Shown piece by piece: positions 33,674 through 45,352 of a DNA stretch of 64,000 nt. Positions within the stretch are counted from its first letter, which is position 1; every line of letters begins with the position of its first letter. The notes below the pieces were generated by a model, which was not told where the DNA came from, did no database searches, and was given only the letters and a program-made list of their open reading frames with translations. Source of the stretch: Leucocoprinus leucothites (taxonomy: Eukaryota > Basidiomycota > Agaricomycetes > Agaricales > Agaricaceae); NCBI GenBank assembly GCA_013368445.1, contig JAACJO010000011.1, positions 1,364,001 to 1,428,000 of the forward strand. The letters are read 5' to 3'. A program made the position numbers and the translations under genes.

Positions 33674-35986
33674 ATGCGCCTCTCTTGTTTATTTGTGCTC
33701 ACAGCCTGTATTTCCACCGTTATTGGTTGGAATACGTTCATCGTTCCGCACTCTCCTGGAGAAGATGATGTGCCTGCCTTGCTTGAGGCTTTACCTGACT
33801 TGGTCGAGAACTCGAGTATCGTGTTCCAAGAAGGACTCACGTACAATCTGTTCAGCCCGATCAAGTTTCCGAAATTAACGAATGTGGAGGTGGTGATAGA
33901 AGGAAATCTCACCTATGCAACAGATATCGCCAGCATACAAGGTGGGTATTGTCACTTTGATTTGAGAGCGAGTCGTTAAAGACAAATAGGTGTCGTCTCC
34001 TCCCAGGTCAGTGGATGGGCCATACCAGTGAATGCTGTGCTTATTCATTATTCCTTGATGCTAGAATGTTAACTACTGGTTTGTGTCGTTCGCTATACTC
34101 GATCGCCTGCTCTTATTAGTGGTCAGGATTACCTTCAACGGTGGAAACAATGTCACCCTACGGGGATCAACCAGCCCAAACTGGGGCTGGATTGATGCAC
34201 ATGGACAAGCGGTTCGCCATGTCCCCCTTATTTTACCTTCTTAAGCTGATTTATGAGATAGTGGTGGGATGCTGAGATACTCGACCGACGTCCCAATGGA
34301 ATTTCCTTTAGTCATATCACGGATGGTGTCATCAGGGACATGAAGATATTCAAGGTAACGCAGGACCAAATTGTTGACTCTGCGATCACATAGAAAACTC
34401 GACCTTATCATTGCAGCCCATTGCTCATGTCTTCGCCACCGGTGGATCTGTGAACCTTCATGCGTTCAACAATCGTATCCTGGCGCTTTCAGACACTGAT
34501 GTGAGTCTGTGCTTCGCGCTGCCGTATGATCTCTAACTTGGTATTTTCAGTCCTTCCCCTTTAACACGTACGCTTCTCCTTTCTTATTTTCAAGCCATTG
34601 ATAGGTCTCACCGTAGTCTTTCAGTGACGGTGGGCAAACTCTTCCCCGCTTCAATTAGCCTTATGGCTAAATCAACCCAGGATTCTCTGCCGGTGGAACG
34701 AACATGGTTTTCGAGAATAACTTCATTCAAAACGGAGACGATTGCCTTACTGTCGGTGATGGTGCGAAAGGCATTGTTTTCAGGTCAGCAAAACCTGGGT
34801 AGTTTCACAAGCTTCCTCCATTGAGATAATTCAAGGGATTCTTATTGCGAGGGCGGGCATGGTCTTTCCATTGGCTCGCTTGGAAAAGGAGGATCGGTAG
34901 CTAATGTGCAAAACGTCTTGTAAGCCAATCCCGTATGAATGATGTCTGGGTAGAGGCTGAATTATCCTAATCAGGATTGAGAATGTCACAATGGTGGGTA
35001 TCCCTCGTAATTCCTTGGAAGTCATCCCAACTCAGCGTTCTTAGGTAAATTCTCTTTACGGTGCTCGGTTTAAGAGCTGGACAGGGGGAAACGGCCTTGC
35101 GCACAAGTGAGCAGCTATTCGGATGGGAAACATCCCAAAATCTAACCCCGCCTCCAGTATTACGTGGAGAGATATCACGTTCGACAACGTACCCTTCCCA
35201 GCAAGTCTTGCTCCATCCTTCATATGAGGACTACTAACAAAAGAAATCATCTTAGATATATGTTACCCAAAAGTAAGTACACGGAATAGACTGTTTCTCC
35301 ATTTTTCTAATGCCCTCCTCACAGTTACTGGGATCAGGAGGTTCGTTTCGTGAGCTCCACGGCTTAGATGATTCCTCAATAGCACTCCCTCAGACGGGCC
35401 CTAAACCCAACACTATGAACCCAAACAATACCCACGTCGAAGACTTCCTGTTCGAGAACTTCAGTGGTGTGATCAGAGAGTAAGGCTCCCGACAGCATAA
35501 TTTCGTACTAAGAAAACCGACAAATTGACTACAAGTGCTCCTTTCGTCGAAGGTTCTTGTGTTACTGATCCTTGCTGGTAAGCACTGTGAGTTTTCAGCT
35601 GTGGCAACTCGTTGAAGGTGGCGCACCGTAGGTACGCTGTTCCGAATGCAACTGGGAAAGAAGTTGTTATATTCGACCTCTATCCGGATACTAGTGCGTC
35701 CCTAGTACATCATAAAGGTCCAAAGTGCTGGCTGATTGATGATCTCTCGCCTATCCCACTATAGCGTCGAACATTCGAACGAAGAACATTTCTGCCAAAA
35801 CACAAACTGGTGCTCCTGTTGCTGTCATGTGCGACCCTACGACGGTGAGCTATTCCCCCGAGGCCGATCATGGAAAATTTACAGATCTTTTTCTTCTTAC
35901 AATAGGTCACGAATGATGTTGGTTTCAAATGCCAGGATGGGCCTTTCGTTCCTACAGCTAGTGGAAAGGAGTCGCCGATTGAATGA
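33674..35986 (+). CDS. GH28 polygalacturonase-like enzyme, copy A
   Basis: A secreted pectin-backbone hydrolase. The signal peptide MRLSCLFVLTACISTVIG precedes WNTFIVPHSPGEDDVPALLE. Downstream exons give ITFNGGNNVTLRGSTSPNWG, ISFSHITDGVIRDMKIFK, GGSVNLHAFNNRILALSDTD and the catalytic set: NTDG (Asp on a 5-nt micro-exon, 34625-34629), NGDDCLTVGDGAKGIVF, YCEGGHGLSIGSLGKGG and YGARFKSWTGG (RxK). The C-terminal part has FEDFLFENF-like exons, GSCVTDPCW and a final exon ending SGKESPIE at 35986. There are at least a dozen exons. One or two very short exons between 33942 and 34127 could not be resolved. All four GH28 active-site motifs are present, so it is probably active; exo versus endo cannot be decided. 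Confidence 0.85.
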
Positions 35987-36589
35987 ATACGCGCCTCCCT
36001 AATCCAGACTCCCTGTTAATGCCAATACCGATCCTCGAACCTGTTGTCCATATCGTCCTTAAAATAGATTGTGGGCGTCTCGCTCGGCATAGCTTAGATG
36101 TGTCAGGGGTGGTCCGATCTCGGGCTATTGTTCAGACCGAAAATTCATTTCGGAAGGTGGGTGGGTAAATGGGGTCAAGCACCTTGTTCCAAAGATCCTC
36201 AAGGGTCGCATTTGGCTAAAACCCTGGAAGTAGTCCTGAAAACAGATGCCAATCTGTAAGCTGAATTCAAGCTAAGGTCCCCGAGGGATCCCGCCGAGGA
36301 AACATGGACGTCTACTGATGTGGTATTATATTTATAACGAAACAAGGATGTTCGTAGGTATTACTAGAATGTAGTGGAATTGAGATTGGCTGAATGGGAT
36401 GAGTCTTTGGTGAGGAAAGGAATATAAGTTATTGGTAGCAAGATGTTGAGAATACAGCAGGCATGCTGAAAACACTTGTCAAAGATGATCGACAACAGCC
36501 GGAAAAAGTATAACTACCTGCTCAAGCCATTCCCTGCCACCCCGTTGTACCTGAGATTTTCCGGGTGCACCGGTCTCAACTCTCTCTCC
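35987..36589. other. Intergenic region, 0.6 kb
   Basis: This is the 3' flank of GH28 A, converging on the small secreted gene. No gene seen. Confidence 0.4.
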
Positions 36590-36927
36590 TTAATCACAAT
36601 ATTTTGCTTTCTGATAGTAGGCTTCTTCATATCCAGGATGATGATTGGTATAAGGCTCATGGTTTCCATTGGTGGTGCGTGGATTGGACGAATTCTGCGG
36701 GTCTACTGATGGAGGATTTCCTCCAGTTGGCGTGTCTTCTTTCGGGTCCGCTGACCCGCGTCAGTCGGTGGGGCAGCCTCGGGGTTGGCAACTCCAGTTG
36801 GCGAGAAACCAAAGTTATCGTTCTGCCTGCGAGCGAGGTAGACGGTATCGGAGGGCGTTGGTGCAGCGTGCCCGAGGGTGAGGAGGGCAACAAAAGCAAC
36901 GAGTAGGGAGGCTTTGCTGACGATCAT
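36590..36927 (-). CDS. Small secreted protein, probable frameshift or short-form stop at 36703
   Basis: The ATG at 36927 starts a clear signal peptide (MIVSKASLLVAFVALLTLGH then AAPTPSD), followed by a dibasic site in YLARR and then QNDNFGFSPTGVANPEAAPP. The uninterrupted frame ends at 36703 after a basic run (RTRKKTRQ) unlike the rest. One frame over, from the same point (about 36770), the sequence reads ADPKEDTPTGGNPPSVDPQN and later HEPYTNHHPGYEEAYYQKAK YCD with a stop at 36590, which suits the Pro/Asn-rich secreted composition better. So a one-base difference near GGGTCAGCGG is suspected, either an assembly error or a real mutation. Family and function are unknown. Confidence 0.5.
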
Positions 36928-38060
36928 TGTTGAGCTCGGATACCTGGCACTGAACCTGAGGTGATGCAGACGTTAGACGTGCCACCAATACATTGCGCGT
37001 TTTATAATCTACACTGTTAACGTAAGTCTGAACACCGGCGCCCTTGGAAGATCATTTGGAAGCGTTTCAATGAGATGAATGAAATCACCGATACATTGAT
37101 TGTGGCACTTAGTACTAAGGTCAGATTAAGGGCTCGGTTACCGCGGCCGTCACAACTGAATTGGAGGCTGCGCCTTGAGGACACTAGCACCGCTATGCTG
37201 TTCGCTCTGGCACACTGTACCAAAACACTTTGCTTAATCTGGCCAGAAACATTGCTGAGCGCAAGATTTTTAGCTCAATAGTTGACTCGGGGAGGCGCTC
37301 ATTAATTATAGTCTAAGCGGACGACTCCAAACTTGTCAGTAAGTATTTCAAAGTATTAGGCGTTACACCCATCGACTCGGAAGTGCACAGCCCGAACTTT
37401 ACCTTCGTACGTAAGATACCGCCTTGACCTCATCATAGTAGATGTGGACTCAGGGGGGTGATACCTCCAACAATTTCCGGAGCACTGATAATTTTAGCCA
37501 ATGTACTGCAGAATCTAAATTGATATACATATACTGAATTGCATCCGACTCTAAGAGCTGATTCTCACAAATCTGATCCAGGTCAGTGTCAGAGCCAAAA
37601 TTAAAAAACAATCCCATGCAACGGCTGCAATTAGTACTTACAGCCAAATGTCAACTTGACGAAGAGCTATCACGCGGGGTCGTGTATTAAGCTTGTGATA
37701 TCTCTGTCCTAAGATGCCATGAGTTTGTGTGAAGTTCAGCTGATTGGCGGGAAGAAGTCGAAAAACAGGCTGCCGCGATTCAGGTGATGCCCCGCATGCA
37801 ATAAACTGCGCTCTGACAATAGACAACAGTCTGATCCAACCCGTTGCTCCACAACCAATGACTATGCCCGGGTGTTATTCACGTTCTTCGCGTGTGTCTC
37901 GAGGTCAGTTACGAGTAGGAAATGTTGAATTAGAAGGGCTGAACATTCCTGGAATCTTCAACTGCAAGCGCTCTCGTTACCATGAGAAATTCCTTGGAAC
38001 CTAGGAAACCTATTTAACGAAAAGAAACAAGCCCGCCAGAAAGTCAAGCTTCGAAGCCAG
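36928..38060. other. 1.1-kb divergent intergenic region
   Basis: Upstream of both the small secreted protein (minus) and the CE5 esterase (plus). Frames of up to 86 codons are present but show no features. Confidence 0.4.
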
Positions 38061-38864
38061 ATGTTCCCCAAAGCCTTTATAGCCCTCATACTTACTGCCT
38101 CAGCACTCTCCGTAGGTGCAGTTCCTGCACCGACGTCGCCCTGTGCAGACGTCCACATCATTGCTGCCAGAGCTTCCACAGAAGCGCCCGGAGCTGGCAT
38201 CATTGATGCTCTTGTCAGCCAAGTCCAGCAGGAGAGTAGCCAGACCGTATCAACTGTTGCAGTAGACTACCCAGCGACCTTGACGGATTACGCGAATAGC
38301 TCCGCTCAAGGGACAGCAGCAACCAAGACCTTGCTGAACAACCAGGCAGCAGCATGTCCAAACCAGAAAATTGTCCTCGTTGGATACTCCCAAGTAACTC
38401 GTATACTTTATGATGTCGCTGTCGAAATGCTGAATTGGGCGTGTTCATAGGGAGCTCATGTGATCGGTGACACCGTGGCTGGAGGTGGCGGTGTTGCTGG
38501 ACTGGGAGCTGCTACCCCTCCTGTAGCCGCAAGTGTTGCGAACCGGGGTAAGCAAAGCAAATTTCGATAGCAGATAACAGGAAAGGCTGAGAGTCGTGCA
38601 ATAGTGAACGCCATCATCCAGATGGGCGATCCTCGTCATGTTCCCAGGCAGTCCTTCGACGTGGGAACTTCCTTAAGGAATGGTCTCTTCCCTCGCCTTC
38701 AGAGTCAGCAATACAGCTCTACCCTGCAGCCCCGCATCAAGTCCTTCTGCGACTTCAACGATCCCTTCTGCGATTCTGGCCTCGACACTGCTGTACACCT
38801 GACGTATCTGGATAGGTACCAGAACCAGGCGGCACAATTTGTTCTCCAACAGATTGGAGGATAG
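38061..38864 (+). CDS. Carbohydrate esterase family 5: acetylxylan esterase/cutinase
   Basis: A secreted serine esterase. The signal peptide MFPKAFIALILTASALSVGA precedes PCADVHIIAARASTEAPGAG. The nucleophile lies in KIVLVGYSQ, spliced (intron about 38392-38449) to GAHVIGDTVAGGG, giving GYSQG. After another intron (about 38550-38603) come VNAIIQMGDPRHVPRQSFDV and CDFNDPFCDSGLDTAVHLTY with the catalytic Asp and His. Cys pairs typical of CE5 are present. The motif DPFC...VHLTY matches acetylxylan esterases and cutinases equally; the acetylxylan function is favoured by the ARAST start, but this is not decisive. It sits among other plant-wall enzymes. Confidence 0.85.
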
Positions 38865-39371
38865 AAGGATGTTTGAGTTATTAATTAACCGCAGAAGGGA
38901 TTTCCAGTAGCAGTAAGAAACCGCTGTTGAAGTAGGTGTTTCTGTGATACGAGTAATTGAGCTGCATAAGTCACACCGTTGGGGTACTTATCATGGCTTC
39001 ACCACGGTTCTGTACCAGAATAAGAAGCCAAAGCTAAGAATGAGGATTTCGTGCAGAGTCGTAAGTAATTGATATCCACAGTGGTAGATCATGTTGACGT
39101 CTCTCAACGTCAACGCTGGGGGCTTAATGACGTCACAGGGCGCAGAGCACGTGCGCATGTTGATTGGCCGCGGCCCGATCGGGCCAGTCTGTTTGCTTTG
39201 GCACCACGTCCCTGAGGAGAAAGTTGGTGGAATTTCTCCTTTTGAGGTTCGCTCTACGTTTTTCACCTCGACGACCAGCTAGCTGCCATTCCCCTGGCTC
39301 CGAAAACATTGTGCTTCAGTCTTTATTACCTGGAGCCATTTACGACCACCAAAGGACAATTCTGAGCGATC
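38865..39371. other. Intergenic region, 0.5 kb
   Basis: Between CE5 and the phosphotransferase gene. A CACGTG E-box (39148-39153) and a CGGCCCGATCGGGCC palindrome-like block (about 39168-39183) stand out as possible regulatory sites. No gene seen. Confidence 0.4.
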
Positions 39372-41100
39372 ATGGGCGGATACTTGTCTGACAAGTCGTT
39401 GGAAAACCTCAAAAAATACGCCTACAGAGGCGCTGACAAGCAAGTGTCCACCTCGTTTTCATCGAATGTCTTCAGGGCTGACGAAATTCTGCTAGGTCGC
39501 TTGTCTCACGTTATGTACTTAATCCGTTCTGGAATTGGTTTGTCACCCTCTGGCCCTTGAATGTTGCTCCCAATACAGTGCGCTCCCCTTCCTATCGTCC
39601 CGCGTGCCAGCGTTTGATTGCTCTCGACCAATAGATCACGCTCACAGGTCTGAGCATAGTGCTCCTCAATTTCTCGACGCTTCTTTATTACGACCCTCTC
39701 TACCTCACTGAGAAAGATGCTACGGATGGAAGACCTCATGAACTACCTCAGTGGATCTACTTCACGTATGTCTACACACTCTTCGTGAAGCACAACCGTT
39801 AATCAGATTATTATTCAGGTGGGCCGCTGGCTTATTCCTGTACCAATCTTTAGATGCCATCGACGGGTGGGTGAAGCCGGTTCCTATACCAAGATGCAAT
39901 GCTCAATATTTACTGGACATATAGCAAACAGGCTCGCCGTACTGGAATGGCTGGGCCTCTCGGGGAAATGTTTGATCATGGTGCGTCATTGGTCTCCTTT
40001 TGGTGAAGATGAGCCTAATTTGGCTTGAAGGCTGTGACGCACTAAACACCACTGTAATGTCACTAAATTTCGCTCTCCGGGTTGCACTCAACTGGGTCTC
40101 GAATTTCTACAGCTCGAGGTCATTCTTGCTTCGCGGGCGCTTGGTCTCGGACGATCATGGTGGACTGTAGCATCGGAAATCTTCACACTCGCCAATTTTT
40201 ATCTGACGACTTGGGAGGAGTACCACACCGGTGTCCTGTTCCTTGGATATTTCTCTGGTCCAGTTGAGGGTATCCTAATGATTGTAGGGATCTATATGAT
40301 TACAGGATTCTGTGGTAGGCTCTCCCGATGAGCATTCATTTCGTCTACTTACGGGAACGTAGGAACCTTATTCTGGGAGACAAGAATATGGACATTCCTA
40401 GGCCTTGAAGAAGTCTACCCATTCAATCAGGTTCCCAACCTCCCGCTCAATGAATCCTTCATGTGCTTCGCTGCACTCGGCCTCGGTATCAATATCTTCC
40501 ATGCTTACCTTAATGTCCAAGCTTCTCGTGCCGATCCAGCGGCTATTCGGCCGCACACGAAGGATACTAACCCTCTTAATCTTCTACTTCCTTTCTTGCT
40601 GCCCGTCGGAATCCAAGTGGCATGGCTCTCTCATCCAACTTTCAATCACTCAGCAATCGTTCATTCGGCGCTGTTCGTTCCATTCTTGTGTGCATGGGGA
40701 TTACAGTTCGCCCATCAAGTAGGGAGAATGATTCTCGCGCATGTGACGCTTGGTAGTGAGAGGTTTCCTCGTTGGGATTGGGTGTGGGCGTGGAGCGTTA
40801 TTGGCGCTGTTGATGCCAATCTTCCGAGGCTTTTTGGGAGGTAGGGCGCACTATTCTCACTTTGAGATTTTCAAGCGACTGAGTTTCTGTCTGATCGTCC
40901 TAGGGCACCGATTATTCAAACCAACACGCTCAACACCGCAATCTTTGTCTGGCTGACTTTACTCGTGTCGCTGATCACTTACGGAAGATTCGTTTACCTC
41001 GTCATCAACGATATCACGGAGTTCATGGGTATCGCTTGTCTTGTAGTGAGGAAGAAGGACGAGCACGGACATTGGGTCCATCCCGAAAAGTCTTCGTGAC
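39372..41100 (+). CDS. Ethanolamine/choline phosphotransferase (CDP-alcohol family)
   Basis: An ER membrane enzyme of the Kennedy pathway that joins CDP-ethanolamine or CDP-choline to diacylglycerol. The start MGGYLSDKSLENLKKYAYRG is typical. A GC-AG intron (39440-39495) restores DKSLVSRYVLNPFWNWFVTL. The next exons give ITLTGLSIVLLNFSTLLYYD and YQSLDAIDG, spliced to KQARRTGMAGPLGEMFDHGC DALN: the CDP-alcohol motif DG-x2-AR-x8-G-x3-D-x3-D is complete. Eight to ten hydrophobic helices follow (FLGYFSGPVEGILMIVGIYM, FVPFLCAWGLQFAHQVGRM, AIFVWLTLLVSLITYGRFVY). The end is ...RKKDEHGHWVHPEKSS at 41100. EPT1 versus CPT1 cannot be told by eye. Confidence 0.9.
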
Positions 41101-41612
41101 TAGCACGCCCCCGATTGATGACTCCGGAAAGTCGAGGACCTGGAGTAGAGCTATTACCCTTATTTCGCAAAGGCCTGTTTTAGACAGCGGTGGTAGCGAC
41201 GCGCTAGAGATGCCGTTCGGGGGGCAGGAACTAACATACGACTTCGACCTGAGTTTGGGTACTAATCATGATAACCACGAGTACTAATGACAATTGAGAT
41301 GTAATGACTGGATGTTATATTTTGGAATACTAATGTTGGATGTGTTTGAAGCTGATTGCCGTTTAGGCGCGTATGTTTATGCTTTCAGAGATCGTCATTG
41401 CTTGGAGCAGGTTGGCAATAGCTGGGAGTTTCTTGGGCAGCATCGTACAGTGTGGTATTATTATTTTGCACATCAGGATAAGACCAATCCTCTCCGAAAC
41501 TCTTGCTCTGTCCCCTCCAAAACTTTGAAAGAATTTCATGCAAGTACGAGCACACCAAGTAACACTAATGCGGGGTACGGCCTAAAACCTAGGCCACAAA
41601 TACGCAGATCAA
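41101..41612. other. Intergenic region before tRNA-Cys
   Basis: 3' flank of the phosphotransferase gene. A 110-codon plus frame (41294-41626) overlaps the tRNA start and has no coding features. Confidence 0.4.
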
Positions 41613-41717
41613 GTCTCCGTAGCTAAGTGGTTATAGCATGCGATTGCAGTGAGGGTGTGAACTTAAAACACCACTCAAACTATCGCAGGGTCGCGTGTTC
41701 AAATCACGCCGGGGACT
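41613..41717 (+). tRNA. tRNA-Cys (anticodon GCA) with a 32-nt intron
   Basis: The cloverleaf was read by hand. Acceptor stem GTCTCCG (41613-41619) pairs with CGGGGAC (41710-41716); D arm GCTA/TAGC; anticodon stem TGCGA/TCGCA; T arm GCGTG-TTCAAAT-CACGC. The loop TTGCAG..A places GCA at positions 34-36. The intron at 41650-41681 lies one base 3' of the anticodon, the canonical place, and contains GGTGT/ACACC able to form a hairpin. The discriminator base is T73, an identity element for Cys. A TTTTT run at about 41722-41726 serves as an RNA polymerase III terminator. Confidence 0.9.
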
Positions 41718-43825
41718 TGTATTTTTACTCCCCAGCAGAAAGTCGTTGCTCGTCTGCGACCCTGTACGAGTAGTTTTACTTCCCTTGGGCACAGAAGCGG
41801 AATGCCTTACATCGCTTGATAACAAAATTTAATACTGCTTATATCGGACTGTAAATGTGGGGGGTTTCGTGATCAGGTCAAGCTATTTTTTCCGGGATTC
41901 TCTGATGAATATCTCGAAAACATGGTCTAGACAAAGGTATCATTCCATCCACAAGTGAGCACGGATATTCTCCTCAAATATCCCAACGGCATACCCTGAT
42001 TTGCCAGCGTATTTGATACATCTGAACAGAGATCTATCTATTTACTTTTCTTTTCTAGAGCCTTGACCATGAGATCACCAACTCGGGGATAAAATGGAAT
42101 GCACCCCGACTGTGGACAGTAAATTTATCCTCCAGTACCTGAGGGACTAGATTTAAAAATTCCGTAGGGTGTGTTCGCGCCAAGTCGTCAAAGTATTCAA
42201 TCTCTTATTTCTCCAGCTGATGCCAAGCATGAGATGCTGGAGGTATAGGCCCTTCTCTTCACCGTGCTTTCAAAAATAGACTACTGCGGATCGAGCCTGC
42301 CACCGTGACGGTTCTCGGGGAGAGAATAGAGACAGCTCATGGGCTTGGCGCGCCTCGTGCTGGGCGAATGAGGACAGAAGTTCTTAAGAGGCAGGGAGAG
42401 AAGCCTTCGAGGCCGTTCAGGTTCTTGATTAGCTTTTACTTCGTAGAAATGTTTTCTCGACCGACGACATAAATCACCGGTCCTGGGCAAGGGCTTGGCG
42501 CGTGGTGAAAGACCGATGACCGACTCAGTCCGTGGTTCAGCAACAAGATGAGCTGTACAAAGCGAAGATTAAAGATGTGGCGTCTCTAGATCTCGACTCT
42601 ATGCAGTTTAGCAGCAGGCAGAGGAGAAACCGAATATCTTATCTTATCGCGAGCACTTCAATACCCAGTGTACCCAGTGGCGCTCTATTCTTGTTTTCTC
42701 TGTCGACTGGTAGTATCAGTCTTGGCAGCGACTACTTCAGGGTCACGCGGCTTGACACTTGCAATTGTTCTTGGAACATCGATGAAAGAAGACTAACGAA
42801 CAAGCCGCGAGTGCGAGAGACCCGGTTTTGGTATCTAAATATACAGACAGAGATCAGAAACACCAGTGGCTAGTAAATGAACTCCCACTATCCAGGCTAC
42901 GGTGGCGTGCACGAAATATGACAGTTCAGGAATAAATACAAGAAATGCTGCAAGGAGGCAGTGATTCCGCAGCCAGAGGCTTGGTCGATAACTGAGGCCG
43001 CCAGCAGCCCAGATCACAAAGACGGATTGCCGAGGAATACCACGGTTAGGTTTTCCATCTCGCGATAAGAAGTGCCATCGAGAGCATCTGAAACACATGC
43101 GAAAAGCGCCAGAGGATAAGCCGTAGTCACCCGCTTCTCATACTCATAGTGAGGAGCGACAATTCAATGCTTTACGCCGTTATGTTACGCCGATACTCGA
43201 GGATAGGCGATAAATTGTGTTGGCGGAATTAGAAGATGCGTAGCTCATGGACCTGACAAATTAACTAGCCTGTGTTTGGTAGTTAGGATCCGGCAAGGCT
43301 TAGTACACCCTCCAGGGCCCTAGATAGTATATCATAGACCAGTACTTTTGGAGAACAGGTTGTAAGCATGACGAACTTCTCGGAGTTCTATCACTTAAGT
43401 CGGTGAGAGTCAACAATGCAGGAAGCATGGCAGCGCATGGGGGCCAACAGATTAAAGGCACATGGAAGTCCGCCGACATAAAGTCATCACCCCATTAGTG
43501 GCATCTTTTGCATAAGGTGAGGAATCAATCAGAAACCGATGGGTCGGGGTCGGTGACGTCTTTTGCTGTGGATGGGAAGCAATCGAGTGGGAATACGGCA
43601 GTAGGTTTTGACGAATAAAAAAAGTAGCCGAGAAGGTGGCACTAATCGGATGAAGAACTACCCTCCGTTTCAACCTCGAATGGAACATTGAGCCTTGGAA
43701 GATGAGGGCAAAGTTAACGACATGAGCGCGGTTCGAACCTGAGGAAGCTTCAGCCAAATAGACACAAACAGACTCCCGGCATCAATTCCCACTGGCACCT
43801 TCCAGCTATCGCGCTCGAAATCTCA
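41718..43825. other. 2.1-kb intergenic region
   Basis: Between tRNA-Cys and the U2B'' gene. A minus frame at 42835-43098 has hydrophobic stretches but no start context, splice partner or family match. Otherwise nothing supported. Confidence 0.4.
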
Positions 43826-44957
43826 ATGGACATTCCAATGGGAGATTCAGCTGGACCCCAAATTCAACAACCACAGCCTGGCCTACCGCCACCAGGCTTT
43901 GTACCTGGACCCCCTGTCCCTGGACAATCGCCCGTTATACCTGGTCAGCAACCTGCTATTCCTGGACAGACACCAACAACTGGTGTTCCGCCGGTACCTG
44001 GTCAAACGCCTGCAACGGAGGAGAATGCATGTGAAACGTTATATATCCAGAACCTCAACGAAAAGGTCAAGCCACAGGGTGTGTTTAGTTACTTTTTTTC
44101 GCAGAGAGGAAGGACTGATAGAGAATATGTGATCGTGGTTCGAATAGTGATGAAAGCGACACTTCGAGGATTGTTCAAGTCATACGGCGAAGTTCTTGAT
44201 GTGGTTGCGCACAATAATCTTCGAATGCGCGGCCAGGCATTCGTCTCCTTTTCCTCCGTTGATCATGCGAAGAAAGCGTTGAAGGATGTGCAGCGGTTTC
44301 CCCTGTACTCGAAGCCAATGGTGCGTACAATCGGTCGATCTTAAAGCTTAGTCTCACACTGCTCTCATTTCTAGCAAATCTCGTTTGCGAAAACGCGATC
44401 CGATGCCGTTGTGAAGAAATTAGATGCTGACCATTTCGATGAGCATAAGCAGCAGAGAGAAGATCATAAAAGTGCGTAAACTACTTTGCCTGCCGCCGCT
44501 TTGGAATGTTCATCATACTCCTGGAATCTAGAAGCGACCCGGTATACTAATCCAATTAAATCGAAATTCCGGCTCAAGCGATTAGCAGCTGAAGGTGCGT
44601 CTTCGGTCACAATGCCTTCATCTCACCCCTCTCATTCTCTTCTTTATACATTCAGTGGAAGGCGGCGCCGCACTGCCACAAGCGAAGCGGCCGGCAGTCC
44701 AGATGCCAGACGAGTATCTGCCGCCCAACAAAATTCTGTTCTTACAGAACCTACCAGAGAGCGTTACGAAAGATCAACTCACCTCCCTCTTTTCGCAATA
44801 CCCCAACCTCTACGAGGTGCGTATGATCCCAACGAAAAAGGACATTGCCTTCGTGGAATATATGGACGAGGGAAGCGCGACGGTGGCAAAAGACGCCCTG
44901 CACAACTACAAGCTGGACGGGGAGAACAAAATCAAGATCACGTTTGCGAGGAAGTAG
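43826..44957 (+). CDS. U1A/U2B''-type small nuclear ribonucleoprotein, two RRMs
   Basis: A spliceosomal snRNP protein that binds U1 or U2 snRNA hairpins. A Pro/Gln-rich N-terminus (repeats of PGQxP, about residues 14-65) precedes RRM1: TLYIQNLNEKVKPQ (RNP2), spliced to VMKATLRGLFKSYGEVLDVV and RGQAFVSFSSVDHAKKAL (RNP1) and QISFAKTRSDAVVKKLDADH. A linker with KRLAAE and KRPAVQMPDEYLPPNK leads to RRM2: ILFLQNLPESVTKDQLTSLF, KKDIAFVEYMDEGSATVAKD and KIKITFARK at the C-terminus (stop 44957). RRM order and the KITFARK end are diagnostic. Whether it replaces both U1A and U2B'', as in some lineages, cannot be seen. About four introns. Confidence 0.9.
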
Positions 44958-45352
44958 CAGACGTCTGTTATATGTTTTTTTCCTTTATGTTTAGTGTAGT
45001 GTGGAATGTACGAGTTAATCGGTGCACGTTTGCTGGGCGTCTGGCTTGTGAGAATGAAAATGGTGAGAGTGCCAAGCTGATGTAGAAGGGGAGCAGCTGC
45101 AATGCCAAGAGCTCGTCGATCTCTTTCTTCCTCCACCTCTCCGATGTCCTTAGTACCCACAAATACTGTCCTTTGGATGCCTTTTGGTGCGGAGGACGGG
45201 GGGTGAGGGTGAGAGAACATGACATGGCAGCCTGAGAGCAGACAGAATCGGGCCTAATTCTGTTCTTGTCTGCTGACCACCACCTCTCACACTATATGTC
45301 CCAACAAAGGTATTAAAATCGCTCATATACAACTCATTTCTTCTTAGATCTC
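44958..45352. other. Intergenic gap upstream of the membrane protein gene
   Basis: The first exon of the downstream gene could lie here if a signal peptide exists, since its called start lacks one. No convincing ATG plus donor was found. Confidence 0.35.

Noticed and set aside
42835..43098. Hydrophobic 87-codon minus-strand frame
   Set aside because: Membrane-like composition only; no splice partners and no similarity to the 7-TM family motifs.
43725..43745. GGTTCGAACC, resembling a tRNA T-loop
   Set aside because: Flanking bases do not form T, anticodon or acceptor stems on either strand.
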